DNA of 6,296 nt from URNF01 sp045531495 (GCA_045531495.1 JAZSED010000048.1:1-6296), one strand, 5' to 3'; counted from the first letter of the stretch, positions 1 through 6,234 are shown. The notes: a model not told the origin generated them from the letters alone. Translations and numbers: made by a program.

Positions 1-1004
1 TGTGGATGTTTTCCAAACTGTATAACGAATTCGGCAAAGACCCCGCACACCTTGCCGCTGCAAAATCGGGATACGATTTTATCAATGCGCATTGCTTTGC
101 TGAAAACGGTCATATGTATTTCCGTGTCACACGCGACGGAAAACCGCTGGTGGAACGCCGTTATTACTTTTCCGAAGCGTTTGCAATTATGGGATACGCT
201 GAATACTATAAAGCGACCAAGGATGAAACCGTTAAGAAGCGGGCGGTTGATTTGTATCAACTGTTCTTAAAATATTATACGACACCCGGTTACTTTACAC
301 CGAAGGTAAATCCCGAAACGCGTGTACGCAAGGGTCACAGCATTGTGATGATTATGCTTAACGTGTCCCAAGCGATGCGTGAGATCGATGATAACCCGAT
401 TTACGAAAAAATGATTGCCCAAAGCATCAAGACGGTTACCACCGTTTTTGTGAAGCCTGAACACGAAGCGTTGTTTGAAACGGTGGATGAAAACGGCGAC
501 TTTTTGGATACGCCAGAGGGTAGATTCTTAAATCCCGGTCATAGTATGGAAACTGCGTGGTTTTTGATGAAAGAAGCGGTTGTTAAATCCGATAACGACT
601 TAATGAATTTGGCAATCAAAGTTACCGAATGGTCGCTAAAACGCGGTTGGGACAAGGAAATGGGCGGTATTTTTTACTTTGTTGACCTGCACAATAAACC
701 CGTAATGAGTTTAGAGTGGGATATGAAGCTCTTTTGGGTGCATTGCGAGGCGATGGTGGCGCTTATTTATGCTTATCAGCACACAAATGACGAGCGGTAC
801 TTGCATGGGTTTGAAACCATCTTTGAATATGTGAAAAAGCATTTTAAAGACGAAGGTCACCCTGAGTGGTACGGACACTTGCATCGCGACGGCACCCCGA
901 TTTCGCAGATTAAGGGCAGTGATTGGAAGGGCCCCTTCCACAATGTCCGTGCGTTTATGGTGTTAAGTCAATTATTTAATGAGATATTGAAGGAGAACGT
1001 ATGA
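1..1004 (+). CDS. N-acylglucosamine 2-epimerase (AGE) family sugar epimerase/isomerase, 5'-truncated
   Basis: This is the C-terminal part of an AGE-family (alpha/alpha)6-barrel enzyme. The family interconverts free sugars at C2 (classically GlcNAc and ManNAc) in the cytoplasm. The frame is open to base 1: a TGG codon at 3-5 precedes the first ATG (6), and the partial codon before it fits Leu, matching the Leu-Trp of the paralogue at 1917-3077. The ATG at 6 is therefore internal, and about 50 N-terminal residues lie outside the window. Counting from that ATG, the family signatures are RRYYFSE near residue 50, NPGHS with catalytic His179, WDMKLFWVHCEA near 238, and KGPFHNVR with catalytic His312. 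The two histidines are 133 residues apart, the spacing of characterised AGEs. The stop TGA overlaps the next start (ATGA), so the two genes are translationally coupled. Family assignment is firm; the exact sugar is not known. Cellobiose epimerase or mannose isomerase activity is less likely given the AGE-type WDMKL motif. Confidence 0.92.
   Translation, partial: WMFSKLYNEFGKDPAHLAAAKSGYDFINAHCFAENGHMYFRVTRDGKPLVERRYYFSEAFAIMGYAEYYKATKDETVKKRAVDLYQLFLKYYTTPGYFTPKVNPETRVRKGHSIVMIMLNVSQAMREIDDNPIYEKMIAQSIKTVTTVFVKPEHEALFETVDENGDFLDTPEGRFLNPGHSMETAWFLMKEAVVKSDNDLMNLAIKVTEWSLKRGWDKEMGGIFYFVDLHNKPVMSLEWDMKLFWVHCEAMVALIYAYQHTNDERYLHGFETIFEYVKKHFKDEGHPEWYGHLHRDGTPISQIKGSDWKGPFHNVRAFMVLSQLFNEILKENV
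990..995 (+). promoter_or_regulatory. Shine-Dalgarno site of the NagB-like gene
   Basis: AAGGAG lies inside the last codons of the AGE gene, 5 bases before ATG 1001 and 8 bases before a second in-frame ATG at 1004. Either ATG could initiate. I chose 1001 because it makes the ATGA stop/start overlap; the proteins would differ by a single Met. Confidence 0.8.
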
Positions 1005-1792
1005 TGAATAACCCGTTTGATATAAAAACCGTTAAAACCGAGTGGGATGTCTATTTCGATATGGCGCTGAAAATGTTGGGTGTTATTATGAAAAACAATG
1101 CAGCGGGAAAGAAAACGGTGATGATCGTGCCTGTCGGTCCCACCGACCAATACCCTATCTTGGCAAAAATGATTAACCAATTGCGTGTGTCCTTGAAAAA
1201 CGTGTACTTTTTCAATATGGACGAATATATGTGGGATGCCGACACGATGATAGAGGACACCCACCCAATGAGCTTTAAACACCGTATGGAAACGGAATTT
1301 TATTCTTTGGTGGATGCGGATTTGGTGATGCCTGTATCCCAACGGTTATTTCCGAACGCCGAAAATCCTGCCGCGTACGACAAAATGATAGAAGAGTTGG
1401 GCGGTGTAGATTTGTGCTTGGGCGGTTTGGGCATTAACGGCCATCTGGCGTTTAACGAAGCGGAAGAAGAAGGTTCACCCGTAACAGCAGAACAATTTGC
1501 CGCTTTGGGTACGCGTGTACTGCCGATAACAAGGGAGACGCGTACCATTAACGCGTACGGTTATCAGCGCGGTGATTTGCGCGGTATGCCCGAATGGTGT
1601 ATTACCATAGGGATGAAGCAGATTTTGGCGGCGAGAGAGATTTATATTGCGCTCAATCGTCCGTGGCAGCACGGTATTTTTAAACACGTGTTACAGGATA
1701 AGGTGCAACCGCAAATTCCTGCCACTTTGCTGAAAACCCATAAAAATGTTTCTTTCTGTTTAACAGAGGAAATCGCAAACGGATTATTTTAA
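1001..1792 (+). CDS. Divergent glucosamine-6-phosphate deaminase/isomerase (NagB) superfamily protein
   Basis: The protein has 263 residues, the usual NagB size, and a NagB fold. NagB converts glucosamine-6-phosphate to fructose-6-phosphate and ammonia, feeding amino sugars into glycolysis. Visible signatures are NMDEY (72-76, with the enolising Asp74) and GGLGINGHLAFNE (141-153). His148 and Glu153 align with E. coli His143 and Glu148, and Asn146 stands at Asp141, as in B. subtilis NagB. Several substrate-site features differ. The phosphate loop PTGGTP is replaced by PVGPTD (44-49). The position of E. coli Arg172 is Tyr186, in the segment TRTINAY. The position of Lys208 falls in NRPW (Trp222). 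About nine extra residues follow Glu153. These alignments were made by eye. The gene is coupled to the upstream AGE gene, which suggests consecutive steps on one sugar, and a terminator follows directly. Superfamily membership is solid. Deaminase activity on GlcN-6-phosphate is doubtful, so no gene symbol is given. Confidence 0.85.
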   Translation: MMNNPFDIKTVKTEWDVYFDMALKMLGVIMKNNAAGKKTVMIVPVGPTDQYPILAKMINQLRVSLKNVYFFNMDEYMWDADTMIEDTHPMSFKHRMETEFYSLVDADLVMPVSQRLFPNAENPAAYDKMIEELGGVDLCLGGLGINGHLAFNEAEEEGSPVTAEQFAALGTRVLPITRETRTINAYGYQRGDLRGMPEWCITIGMKQILAAREIYIALNRPWQHGIFKHVLQDKVQPQIPATLLKTHKNVSFCLTEEIANGLF

Positions 1793-1794
1793 AG

Positions 1795-1832
1795 AAAAAG
1801 CACTGTCAAGCAACGCTTGACAGTGCTTTTTT
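1795..1832 (+). terminator. Rho-independent terminator after the AGE-NagB-like unit
   Basis: A perfect 17-bp inverted repeat (1795-1811 with 1815-1831) has a 3-base loop (AAC) and ends in six T residues. It begins 3 bases after the NagB-like stop. The GC-containing core is GCACTGTCAAGC. The arms start with an A-tract, so it could also act on the opposite strand, although nothing here would need that. Confidence 0.93.
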
Positions 1833-1866
1833 ATACGAAATGCAATGTGACTGTGCATAATCTTTA

Positions 1867-1895
1867 TTGTATTTTTTCCACTCGTGTGTTATGAT
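1867..1895 (+). promoter_or_regulatory. Sigma-70-type extended -10 promoter for the second AGE gene
   Basis: TTGTAT (1867-1872) is followed after 17 bases by TATGAT (1890-1895). The -10 box matches 5 of 6 consensus bases and is preceded by TGT (1887-1889), an extended -10 element that can compensate for the weak -35. The predicted start near 1902 gives a leader of only about 15 bases beginning at the Shine-Dalgarno sequence. It lies just downstream of the terminator at 1795-1832, as expected for an independent unit. Confidence 0.65.
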
Positions 1896-1900
1896 ACGAG
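1881..1900 (+). promoter_or_regulatory. Inverted repeat over the -10 box, possible operator
   Basis: CTCGT (1881-1885) and ACGAG (1896-1900) form a perfect 5-bp inverted repeat with a 10-base centre containing the whole -10 hexamer. Its position would suit a repressor site controlling the second AGE gene. Short repeats of this kind also occur by chance and no regulator family is recognisable, so confidence is low. Confidence 0.25.
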
Positions 1901-1901
1901 C

Positions 1902-1909
1902 AAAGGGGG
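1902..1909 (+). promoter_or_regulatory. Shine-Dalgarno site that sets the start of the second AGE gene
   Basis: AAAGGGGG ends 7 bases before ATG 1917, which is ideal spacing. In-frame GTG codons at 1884 and 1911 are poorer starts. The first has no Shine-Dalgarno sequence and lies upstream of the predicted transcription start. The second is only 1 base from the G-tract. Confidence 0.8.
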
Positions 1910-1916
1910 CGTGTGT

Positions 1917-3077
1917 ATGCGCTGTAAAGAGGATTTGTTACAGAAAATTTTGCCGTTTTGGATGAAGGATGCCATTGACACACAAAACGGCGGTATCTAT
2001 ACCCAACTTGACCGCGAAGGAAATATTTACGGCTATGAAAAAAGCGTGTGGTTTCAAGGCCGTGCTTTGTGGACCTTTTCTAAAGCCTATAACACCATAG
2101 AAAAAGACCCCGCGCTTTTAACAGCGGCGGAAAATATTTACCGCTTTTTACCCGCTTGTACCGATACTGACGGCAGGATGTTTTTCACGGTGACCGCGGA
2201 CGGTAAGGAACTGCAAAAGCGGCGGTATTACTTTTCCGAAACCTTTGCCGCCATCGGTTGTGCGGAATTGTATAAGGCGACGGGTAGAGCAGAGGTGCTG
2301 AAAAGTGCCGAGACCTATTTTGACGTCGCATATGAGTGCTTTACGGGTGTTAGAAAAAACCCACCGAAGGTCAATCCCGCAAACAGCGGTATGAAAGCAC
2401 TGTCCCCTGTGATGATTATGCTGTCTACCGCGCAGACCATGCGCAGTTTACACACTGCAAACGAAGAAAAATATAACGCTGTCTGTGCGGCGTGCTTGGA
2501 CGAAATCTTAAACGGCGGTTTTCTCACACCCAAAGGGTTACACGAAAGCGTTTCTTTGGATGGCAAAACGGTGGATACCCCTGCAGGGCGTGTTATCAAT
2601 CCCGGTCACTCGTTAGAGGCGGCGTGGTTTGTGATGCTGGAAGGCATCTTAACCGACAACCGGGACGCCATTAACAAGGGCAAAGAGATTATCGATATTA
2701 CCTTGCCGCTGGGTTGGGATGAGAAACATGGCGGTATTATCGCGTTTTGTGATATCGACGGTAAACCGCCGATGCAATTGGAATGGGATATGAAGCTGTG
2801 GTGGCCGCAATGCGAAGCGATGATAGCACTGCGTTTGGCATATGTACTGTTCGCTGACGAAAAATACCGCGAATGGTATGAAAAACTCGAAAAATACTGT
2901 GAACAACATTTCGTAGATGCCGAACACGGTGAATGGTATGGCTATCTGCACTACGATAACACCGTGTCTACCACGTTAAAGGGCAATATTTTCAAAGGTC
3001 CGTTCCATATACCGCGTTTGTATATGATTATGGCGGTATTGGATGAAGATAACGACATAAAACGATACGCAGAATAA
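1917..3077 (+). CDS. N-acylglucosamine 2-epimerase (AGE) family protein, full length
   Basis: This 386-residue cytoplasmic enzyme has the normal AGE length (about 390-400). It is expected to epimerise a free sugar at C2, probably an N-acetylhexosamine such as ManNAc/GlcNAc. Signatures in order: VWFQGRALWTFS (44-55) carrying the conserved Arg of the sugar pocket, KRRYYFSE (101-108), NPGHSLEAAW with catalytic His231, WDMKLWW (290-296), and KGPFHIPR with catalytic His364. The 133-residue spacing of the two histidines fits the two-base epimerase mechanism. It has no signal peptide or membrane segment. It aligns along its whole visible length with the gene at 1-1004 but is clearly diverged, so it is a paralogue and not a recent duplicate. 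One difference near the pocket is Gln298 (WWPQCEA), where the first copy has His (FWVHCEA). It has its own promoter and terminator. Family assignment is confident; the exact substrate is not. Confidence 0.92.
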   Translation: MRCKEDLLQKILPFWMKDAIDTQNGGIYTQLDREGNIYGYEKSVWFQGRALWTFSKAYNTIEKDPALLTAAENIYRFLPACTDTDGRMFFTVTADGKELQKRRYYFSETFAAIGCAELYKATGRAEVLKSAETYFDVAYECFTGVRKNPPKVNPANSGMKALSPVMIMLSTAQTMRSLHTANEEKYNAVCAACLDEILNGGFLTPKGLHESVSLDGKTVDTPAGRVINPGHSLEAAWFVMLEGILTDNRDAINKGKEIIDITLPLGWDEKHGGIIAFCDIDGKPPMQLEWDMKLWWPQCEAMIALRLAYVLFADEKYREWYEKLEKYCEQHFVDAEHGEWYGYLHYDNTVSTTLKGNIFKGPFHIPRLYMIMAVLDEDNDIKRYAE

Positions 3078-3078
3078 C

Positions 3079-3121
3079 AAAAAAGCACTGTAAAGGCAAT
3101 CACCTTTACAGTGCTTTTTTT
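3079..3121. terminator. Bidirectional terminator between convergent units
   Basis: A perfect 18-bp inverted repeat (3079-3096 with 3103-3120) has a 6-base loop. It has an A-tract on the left and seven T residues on the right, so it ends transcription from both sides. It starts 1 base after the AGE stop and lies 23 bases beyond the pflA stop. Its GCACTGT core is the same as in the terminator at 1795-1832. Confidence 0.93.
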
Positions 3122-3144
3122 GCTTTTCATATTCTCAATGTTTG

Positions 3145-3846
3145 TTAAAAATATTGTTGCAACGTTTGCATCTGCTCCGCGGTGGGTGTTGGTTTATCGC
3201 CAAAGGGGAAGGGAATCTCTAAATTGTCATACTTTGCTTGACAGATTTTCTTGAACGGTAACAGTTCCACCTTGTCAACGCAAGGATGCGCGTCGGCAAC
3301 GGCTTTTAACCGTTGCATGTTCTCCGCAGTATCATTAACGGTGGGGATTATCACCTGCCGTAATGTCACGGGAATATGGGTTTCGTTCAGATATGCTAAA
3401 AACGTATTGACCACGTCTATCCCGCAACCGACATTTTCGCGGTATTGTGCATCGGTGGTGTATTTGTAGTCGAGCAGTACACGGTCGGTCTCTGCTAATG
3501 CCGCTTTCACCTTTTCGGTGAGCGGTACGCTTGCCGTATCCAAGCAGGTGTTGATACCTGCTTTACGACACAATGCAAAAACCTCTCTGACAAAATCGGG
3601 TTGTAGGAGCGGCTCACCGCCCGATAGGGTGATACCGCCCGTTTCTCCGAAATACTCCCGATAGCGTTTGGCCTTTTCGACAATTTCCGCGGCGGTGTAT
3701 GCTGTACCGCCGTTTTTCTCCCACGTATCGGGATTATGACAGCATTTGCACCGCAAATGACAGCCTTGTAAAAACACCACAAACCGCACACCCGGGCCGT
3801 CAACGGTGCCTAAACTCTGTATCGAGTGAACGTATCCCGTGCTCAT
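3145..3846 (-). CDS. pflA: Pyruvate formate-lyase activating enzyme (radical SAM)
   Basis: This cytoplasmic radical-SAM enzyme uses a [4Fe-4S] cluster and S-adenosylmethionine to remove a hydrogen from the glycyl-radical glycine of PflB. It has 233 residues, close to the roughly 245 of E. coli PflA. The N-terminal segment has the family pattern SLGTVDGPGVRFVVFLQGC. The cluster cysteines are Cys29, Cys33 and Cys36 (CX3CX2C), followed by HNPDTW (37-42). SGGEPLL (75-81) is the GGEP SAM-binding motif, and LLDYKY further on matches the conserved Asp-x-Lys of activases. An additional Cys35 replaces the aromatic residue usually found before the third cluster cysteine. The start ATG (3846-3844) overlaps the pflB stop by four bases, and no strong Shine-Dalgarno sequence precedes it, so translation probably depends on coupling to pflB. 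Transcription ends at 3079-3121. Confidence 0.97.
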   Translation of the reverse strand: MSTGYVHSIQSLGTVDGPGVRFVVFLQGCHLRCKCCHNPDTWEKNGGTAYTAAEIVEKAKRYREYFGETGGITLSGGEPLLQPDFVREVFALCRKAGINTCLDTASVPLTEKVKAALAETDRVLLDYKYTTDAQYRENVGCGIDVVNTFLAYLNETHIPVTLRQVIIPTVNDTAENMQRLKAVADAHPCVDKVELLPFKKICQAKYDNLEIPFPFGDKPTPTAEQMQTLQQYF

Positions 3847-6074
3847 ACCGTCTGATGGAAGGTGCGGCTGATAACTTCTCGCTGTTGTTCGCGGGAGAGC
3901 TTGTTGAAGTTTACCGCATAGCCGGACACGCGAATGGTGAGATTCGGGTAATCCTCGGGATTTTCGTACGCCTTTATCAGTGTTTCACGGTTCAATACGT
4001 TGATATTGATGTGATGCGCCTTCTTGGCGAAATACCCGTCAAGAATAGCAACCAAATTGGTGATGCGCTCTTCATCGGTTTTGCCCAATGCGTCGGGGGT
4101 GATAGAGAAGGTGTTGGAAATACCGTCGCGGCAATCCTCGTAACGCAGCTTCGCCACCGAGTTTAAGGACGCCAACGCGCCGTTTTCTTCGCGGTTGTGC
4201 ATCGGGTTGGCACCGGGTGCAAACGGTGCGCCCGCAGCTCTGCCGTCGGGGGTGGCGCCCGTATGCTTACCGTACATCACGTTAGACGTGATGGTCAGCA
4301 CCGATAACGTGTGGATAGCGTCGCGGTAGGTGGGGGTCTTGCGCAGCTCGGTGATAACGCGGTGGGTCATATCCTGTGCGATATTATCCACGCGGTCATC
4401 ATCATTGCCGTATTTCGGAAAATCACCTTCGGTTTTGAAATCTACAATGTAACCGAGTTCATCCTTAATCGGTTTCACCTTCGCAAATTTGATAGCACTT
4501 AAGGAGTCGGTTACCACCGAAAGCCCTGCAATACCGAACGCCATTAAGCGTTCTACTGCGGTGTCGTGTAACGCCATTTGGATTTTTTCGTAGGCGTATT
4601 TGTCGTGCATATAGTGGATGAGATTCATCGTGTTGACGTACAGGCGGCTGAGCCACGCGATATATACGTCGTAGCGTTCCATTACTGCGTCAAAGTCGAG
4701 TGTTTCACCTTCCATAACCGGCATCTGCGGGCCGATATGCATACCGCTGGTGGTGTCAAAGCCGCCGTTTATGGCAATCAAAAGCAACTTCGCAAGGTTA
4801 CAACGTGCGCCGAAGAACTGCATCTGTTTGCCGATCTCCATAGCGGAAACACAGCAGGCGATAGCGTAGTCATCGCCGTGTAACGGACGCATAAGGTCGT
4901 CGTTTTCATACTGAATGGAATCGGTGTCCGCCGACACCTTGGCGCAAAAGCGCTTAAAGCCGTCGGGGAGAGCGGTGGACCATAAAACGGTGAGATTCGG
5001 CTCGGGGGACGGGCCTAAGGTGTATAAGGTGTTGAGCATACGGAAACTGCTCTTGGAAACCAAGGTGCGTCCGTCTTTGCCCATACCGCCGACCGCTTCG
5101 GTGATCCACATCGGGTCGCCGCCGAACAGCTCATTGTATTCGGGGGTGCGCAGGTGACGGGCGATGCGGAGTTTCATCACGAAATCGTCCATCAGCTCCT
5201 GTGCGCCCTGTTCGGTTAAAACGCCGTTGGCAATATCGCGTTCAATGTAAATATCAAAGAAGGTGGCAACTCTGCCAAGCGACATTGCCGCACCGTTTTG
5301 CTCTTTGATAGCGGCAAGATACGCAAAATAGGTCCATTGAATGGCCTCTTTTGCGTTGGCAGCGGGACCGCTGATGTCATAGCCGTACATAGATGCCATT
5401 TCCTTGAGGTTGCCTAAAAAAGCAATCTGTTGGAACAGTTCTTCCGATAAACGCGCCTTGTTTACCTCGAAGTTTTCATCCGCCAAAGCGGCTTTATCCT
5501 TCTGTTTTTCTTCGATTAAGCGGTCCACACCGTACAAGGCTACACGGCGGTAGTCACCGATAATACGGCCGCGGCCGTACGCATCGGGAAGACCCGTGAT
5601 AACGTGGCATTTACGCGCTTTACGCATTTCGTCGGTGTATACGCGAAAAACGCCGTCGTTGTGGGTGGTGCGGAAGCGGAATTCGTCTTCCACCTTGTCA
5701 CTCAAACGATAGCCGTAAGCGGCGCACGCTTGCCGTGCCATACGGATACCGCCGAAGGGATTCACACCGCGTTTTAACGGCGCGTCGGTCTGCATACCGA
5801 CGATAAGTTCTTTGTCCTTGTCAATGTAGCCGGGCGCATAACTTGTGAGGGAAGAAACGGTGTCAACGTCAACGTCCAGAACACCGCCGCGTTCGCGTTC
5901 CAATTTGAATAATGCCTGCACCTGCCCCATAAGGTCATCGGTGCGGGCGGTGCTGCCCGCCAGGAAGGACGCATCGCCTTCATAAGGGGTATAGTTTTGC
6001 TGAATAAAGTCGCGCACGTTGACGGCATCTTGCCACACGCCTGCTTTAAATCCGTTCCAATGCTCGTGTACCAT
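3843..6074 (-). CDS. pflB: Formate acetyltransferase (pyruvate formate-lyase)
   Basis: This glycyl-radical enzyme converts pyruvate and CoA to formate and acetyl-CoA in the cytoplasm during anaerobic growth. From the chosen start it has 743 residues (E. coli PflB about 760) and appears complete. The N-terminus (HWNGFKAGVW, then RDFIQQNYTPYEGD) is typical of PflB. GMQTDAPLKRGVNPFGGIRMA follows at about residues 95-115. The catalytic cysteine pair is Cys407-Cys408 in IACCVSAMEIGKQMQFFGAR, and the radical glycine is Gly718 in TIRVSGYAV, 25 residues from the end as expected. The Cys-Cys pair and the pyruvate-type motifs separate it from glycerol dehydratase, choline lyase and other glycyl-radical enzymes. 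ATG 6074 follows a good Shine-Dalgarno sequence; an ATG at 6116 lies inside the terminator of the leader and would add 14 unrelated residues. pflA follows with a 4-base overlap. Expression is controlled by the ZTP riboswitch at 6137-6209. Confidence 0.98.
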   Translation of the reverse strand: MVHEHWNGFKAGVWQDAVNVRDFIQQNYTPYEGDASFLAGSTARTDDLMGQVQALFKLERERGGVLDVDVDTVSSLTSYAPGYIDKDKELIVGMQTDAPLKRGVNPFGGIRMARQACAAYGYRLSDKVEDEFRFRTTHNDGVFRVYTDEMRKARKCHVITGLPDAYGRGRIIGDYRRVALYGVDRLIEEKQKDKAALADENFEVNKARLSEELFQQIAFLGNLKEMASMYGYDISGPAANAKEAIQWTYFAYLAAIKEQNGAAMSLGRVATFFDIYIERDIANGVLTEQGAQELMDDFVMKLRIARHLRTPEYNELFGGDPMWITEAVGGMGKDGRTLVSKSSFRMLNTLYTLGPSPEPNLTVLWSTALPDGFKRFCAKVSADTDSIQYENDDLMRPLHGDDYAIACCVSAMEIGKQMQFFGARCNLAKLLLIAINGGFDTTSGMHIGPQMPVMEGETLDFDAVMERYDVYIAWLSRLYVNTMNLIHYMHDKYAYEKIQMALHDTAVERLMAFGIAGLSVVTDSLSAIKFAKVKPIKDELGYIVDFKTEGDFPKYGNDDDRVDNIAQDMTHRVITELRKTPTYRDAIHTLSVLTITSNVMYGKHTGATPDGRAAGAPFAPGANPMHNREENGALASLNSVAKLRYEDCRDGISNTFSITPDALGKTDEERITNLVAILDGYFAKKAHHININVLNRETLIKAYENPEDYPNLTIRVSGYAVNFNKLSREQQREVISRTFHQTV

Positions 6075-6081
6075 AATGATT

Positions 6082-6086
6082 CTCCT
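6082..6086 (-). promoter_or_regulatory. Shine-Dalgarno site of pflB
   Basis: AGGAG on the - strand lies 7 bases before ATG 6074-6072, inside the purine run AGAGAGGAGA. It fixes the pflB start downstream of the leader terminator. Confidence 0.88.
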
Positions 6087-6104
6087 CTCTGTGACATAGC
6101 CAAC

Positions 6105-6139
6105 AAAAAAAGGCAAACCAGCTTTTACACTGATTTGCC
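6105..6139 (-). terminator. Rho-independent terminator forming the riboswitch expression platform
   Basis: In the - strand transcript, GGCAAAUCAG (6139-6130) pairs with CUGGUUUGCC (6121-6112) over 10 pairs, including one U-G wobble. The loop is UGUAAAAG and seven U residues (6111-6105) follow. The 5' arm begins with the same GGC that forms the 3' strand of aptamer helix P3, so terminator and folded aptamer exclude each other. Ligand binding should therefore prevent termination, making this an ON switch for pflB-pflA. The end of the U-tract lies 18 bases before the Shine-Dalgarno sequence. Confidence 0.93.
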
Positions 6140-6209
6140 CAGACGGTCGGCTTATAGCTTTTTACACTCCCTTGCGGTGCTCCGCAATTCCGTCAGTTAT
6201 GTAAAAGCT
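6137..6209 (-). promoter_or_regulatory. ZTP (pfl motif) riboswitch aptamer
   Basis: The - strand leader matches the ZTP/ZMP-sensing pfl RNA in both conserved sequence and fold. P1 pairs AGCUUUUACA (6209-6200) with UGUAAAAAGCU (6166-6156), with one extra A in the 3' strand. The conserved ACUGACGGAA (6197-6188) follows. P2 is a perfect UUGCGG/CCGCAA hairpin with an AGCA loop (6187-6172). The conserved block CCGACCGUCUGGGC is at 6150-6137. GACGG (6194-6190) can pair with CCGUC (6146-6142) as the hallmark pseudoknot, and GCC (6151-6149) with GGC (6139-6137) as P3. In this class, ZTP or ZMP, which build up when 10-formyl-tetrahydrofolate is scarce, stabilise the aptamer and turn the gene on. Its place before pflB is the association that named the motif. 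The predicted transcription start falls within a base or two of the first P1 nucleotide. Confidence 0.95.
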
Positions 6210-6212
6210 TCG

Positions 6213-6234
6213 TGTATACTATACAATATATTGT
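6213..6234 (-). promoter_or_regulatory. Two overlapping palindromes in the pfl promoter, possible operator
   Basis: TGTATA-C-TATACA (6213-6225, + strand) is an exact palindrome around one central base and covers the -10 box. ACAATATATTGT (6223-6234) is a perfect 12-base palindrome in the -35/-10 spacer. They share three bases. A regulator bound here would block RNA polymerase. Neither matches the Rex operator known from fermentation genes of Firmicutes, and AT-rich promoter sequence makes chance palindromes common. Confidence 0.3.

Noticed and set aside
6..8. ATG at 6 as the real start of the first AGE gene
   Set aside because: The frame is open to the window edge, and the residue before it aligns with Trp52 of the full-length paralogue, so about 50 residues are missing to the left.
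1436..1438. Asn146 in the NagB-like protein where E. coli NagB has the catalytic Asp141
   Set aside because: B. subtilis NagB also has Asn here (GIGRNGHIGFNEP, from memory), so this change alone is normal in Gram-positive NagB and does not indicate loss of function.
1884..1916. Upstream GTG starts for the second AGE gene, adding MCYDTSKGGVC
   Set aside because: GTG 1884 overlaps the promoter -10 region and has no Shine-Dalgarno sequence, and GTG 1911 is too close to the G-tract. ATG 1917 has ideal spacing.
3699..4166. 155-codon open frame on the + strand, antisense to pflB and pflA
   Set aside because: It is antisense to two well-conserved genes, has no recognisable domain, and fits an opposite-strand shadow of coding DNA.
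6075..6116. Longer pflB starting at 6116
   Set aside because: That ATG lies in the 3' arm of the leader terminator. The added residues do not resemble PflB, and ATG 6074 has the proper ribosome-binding site.
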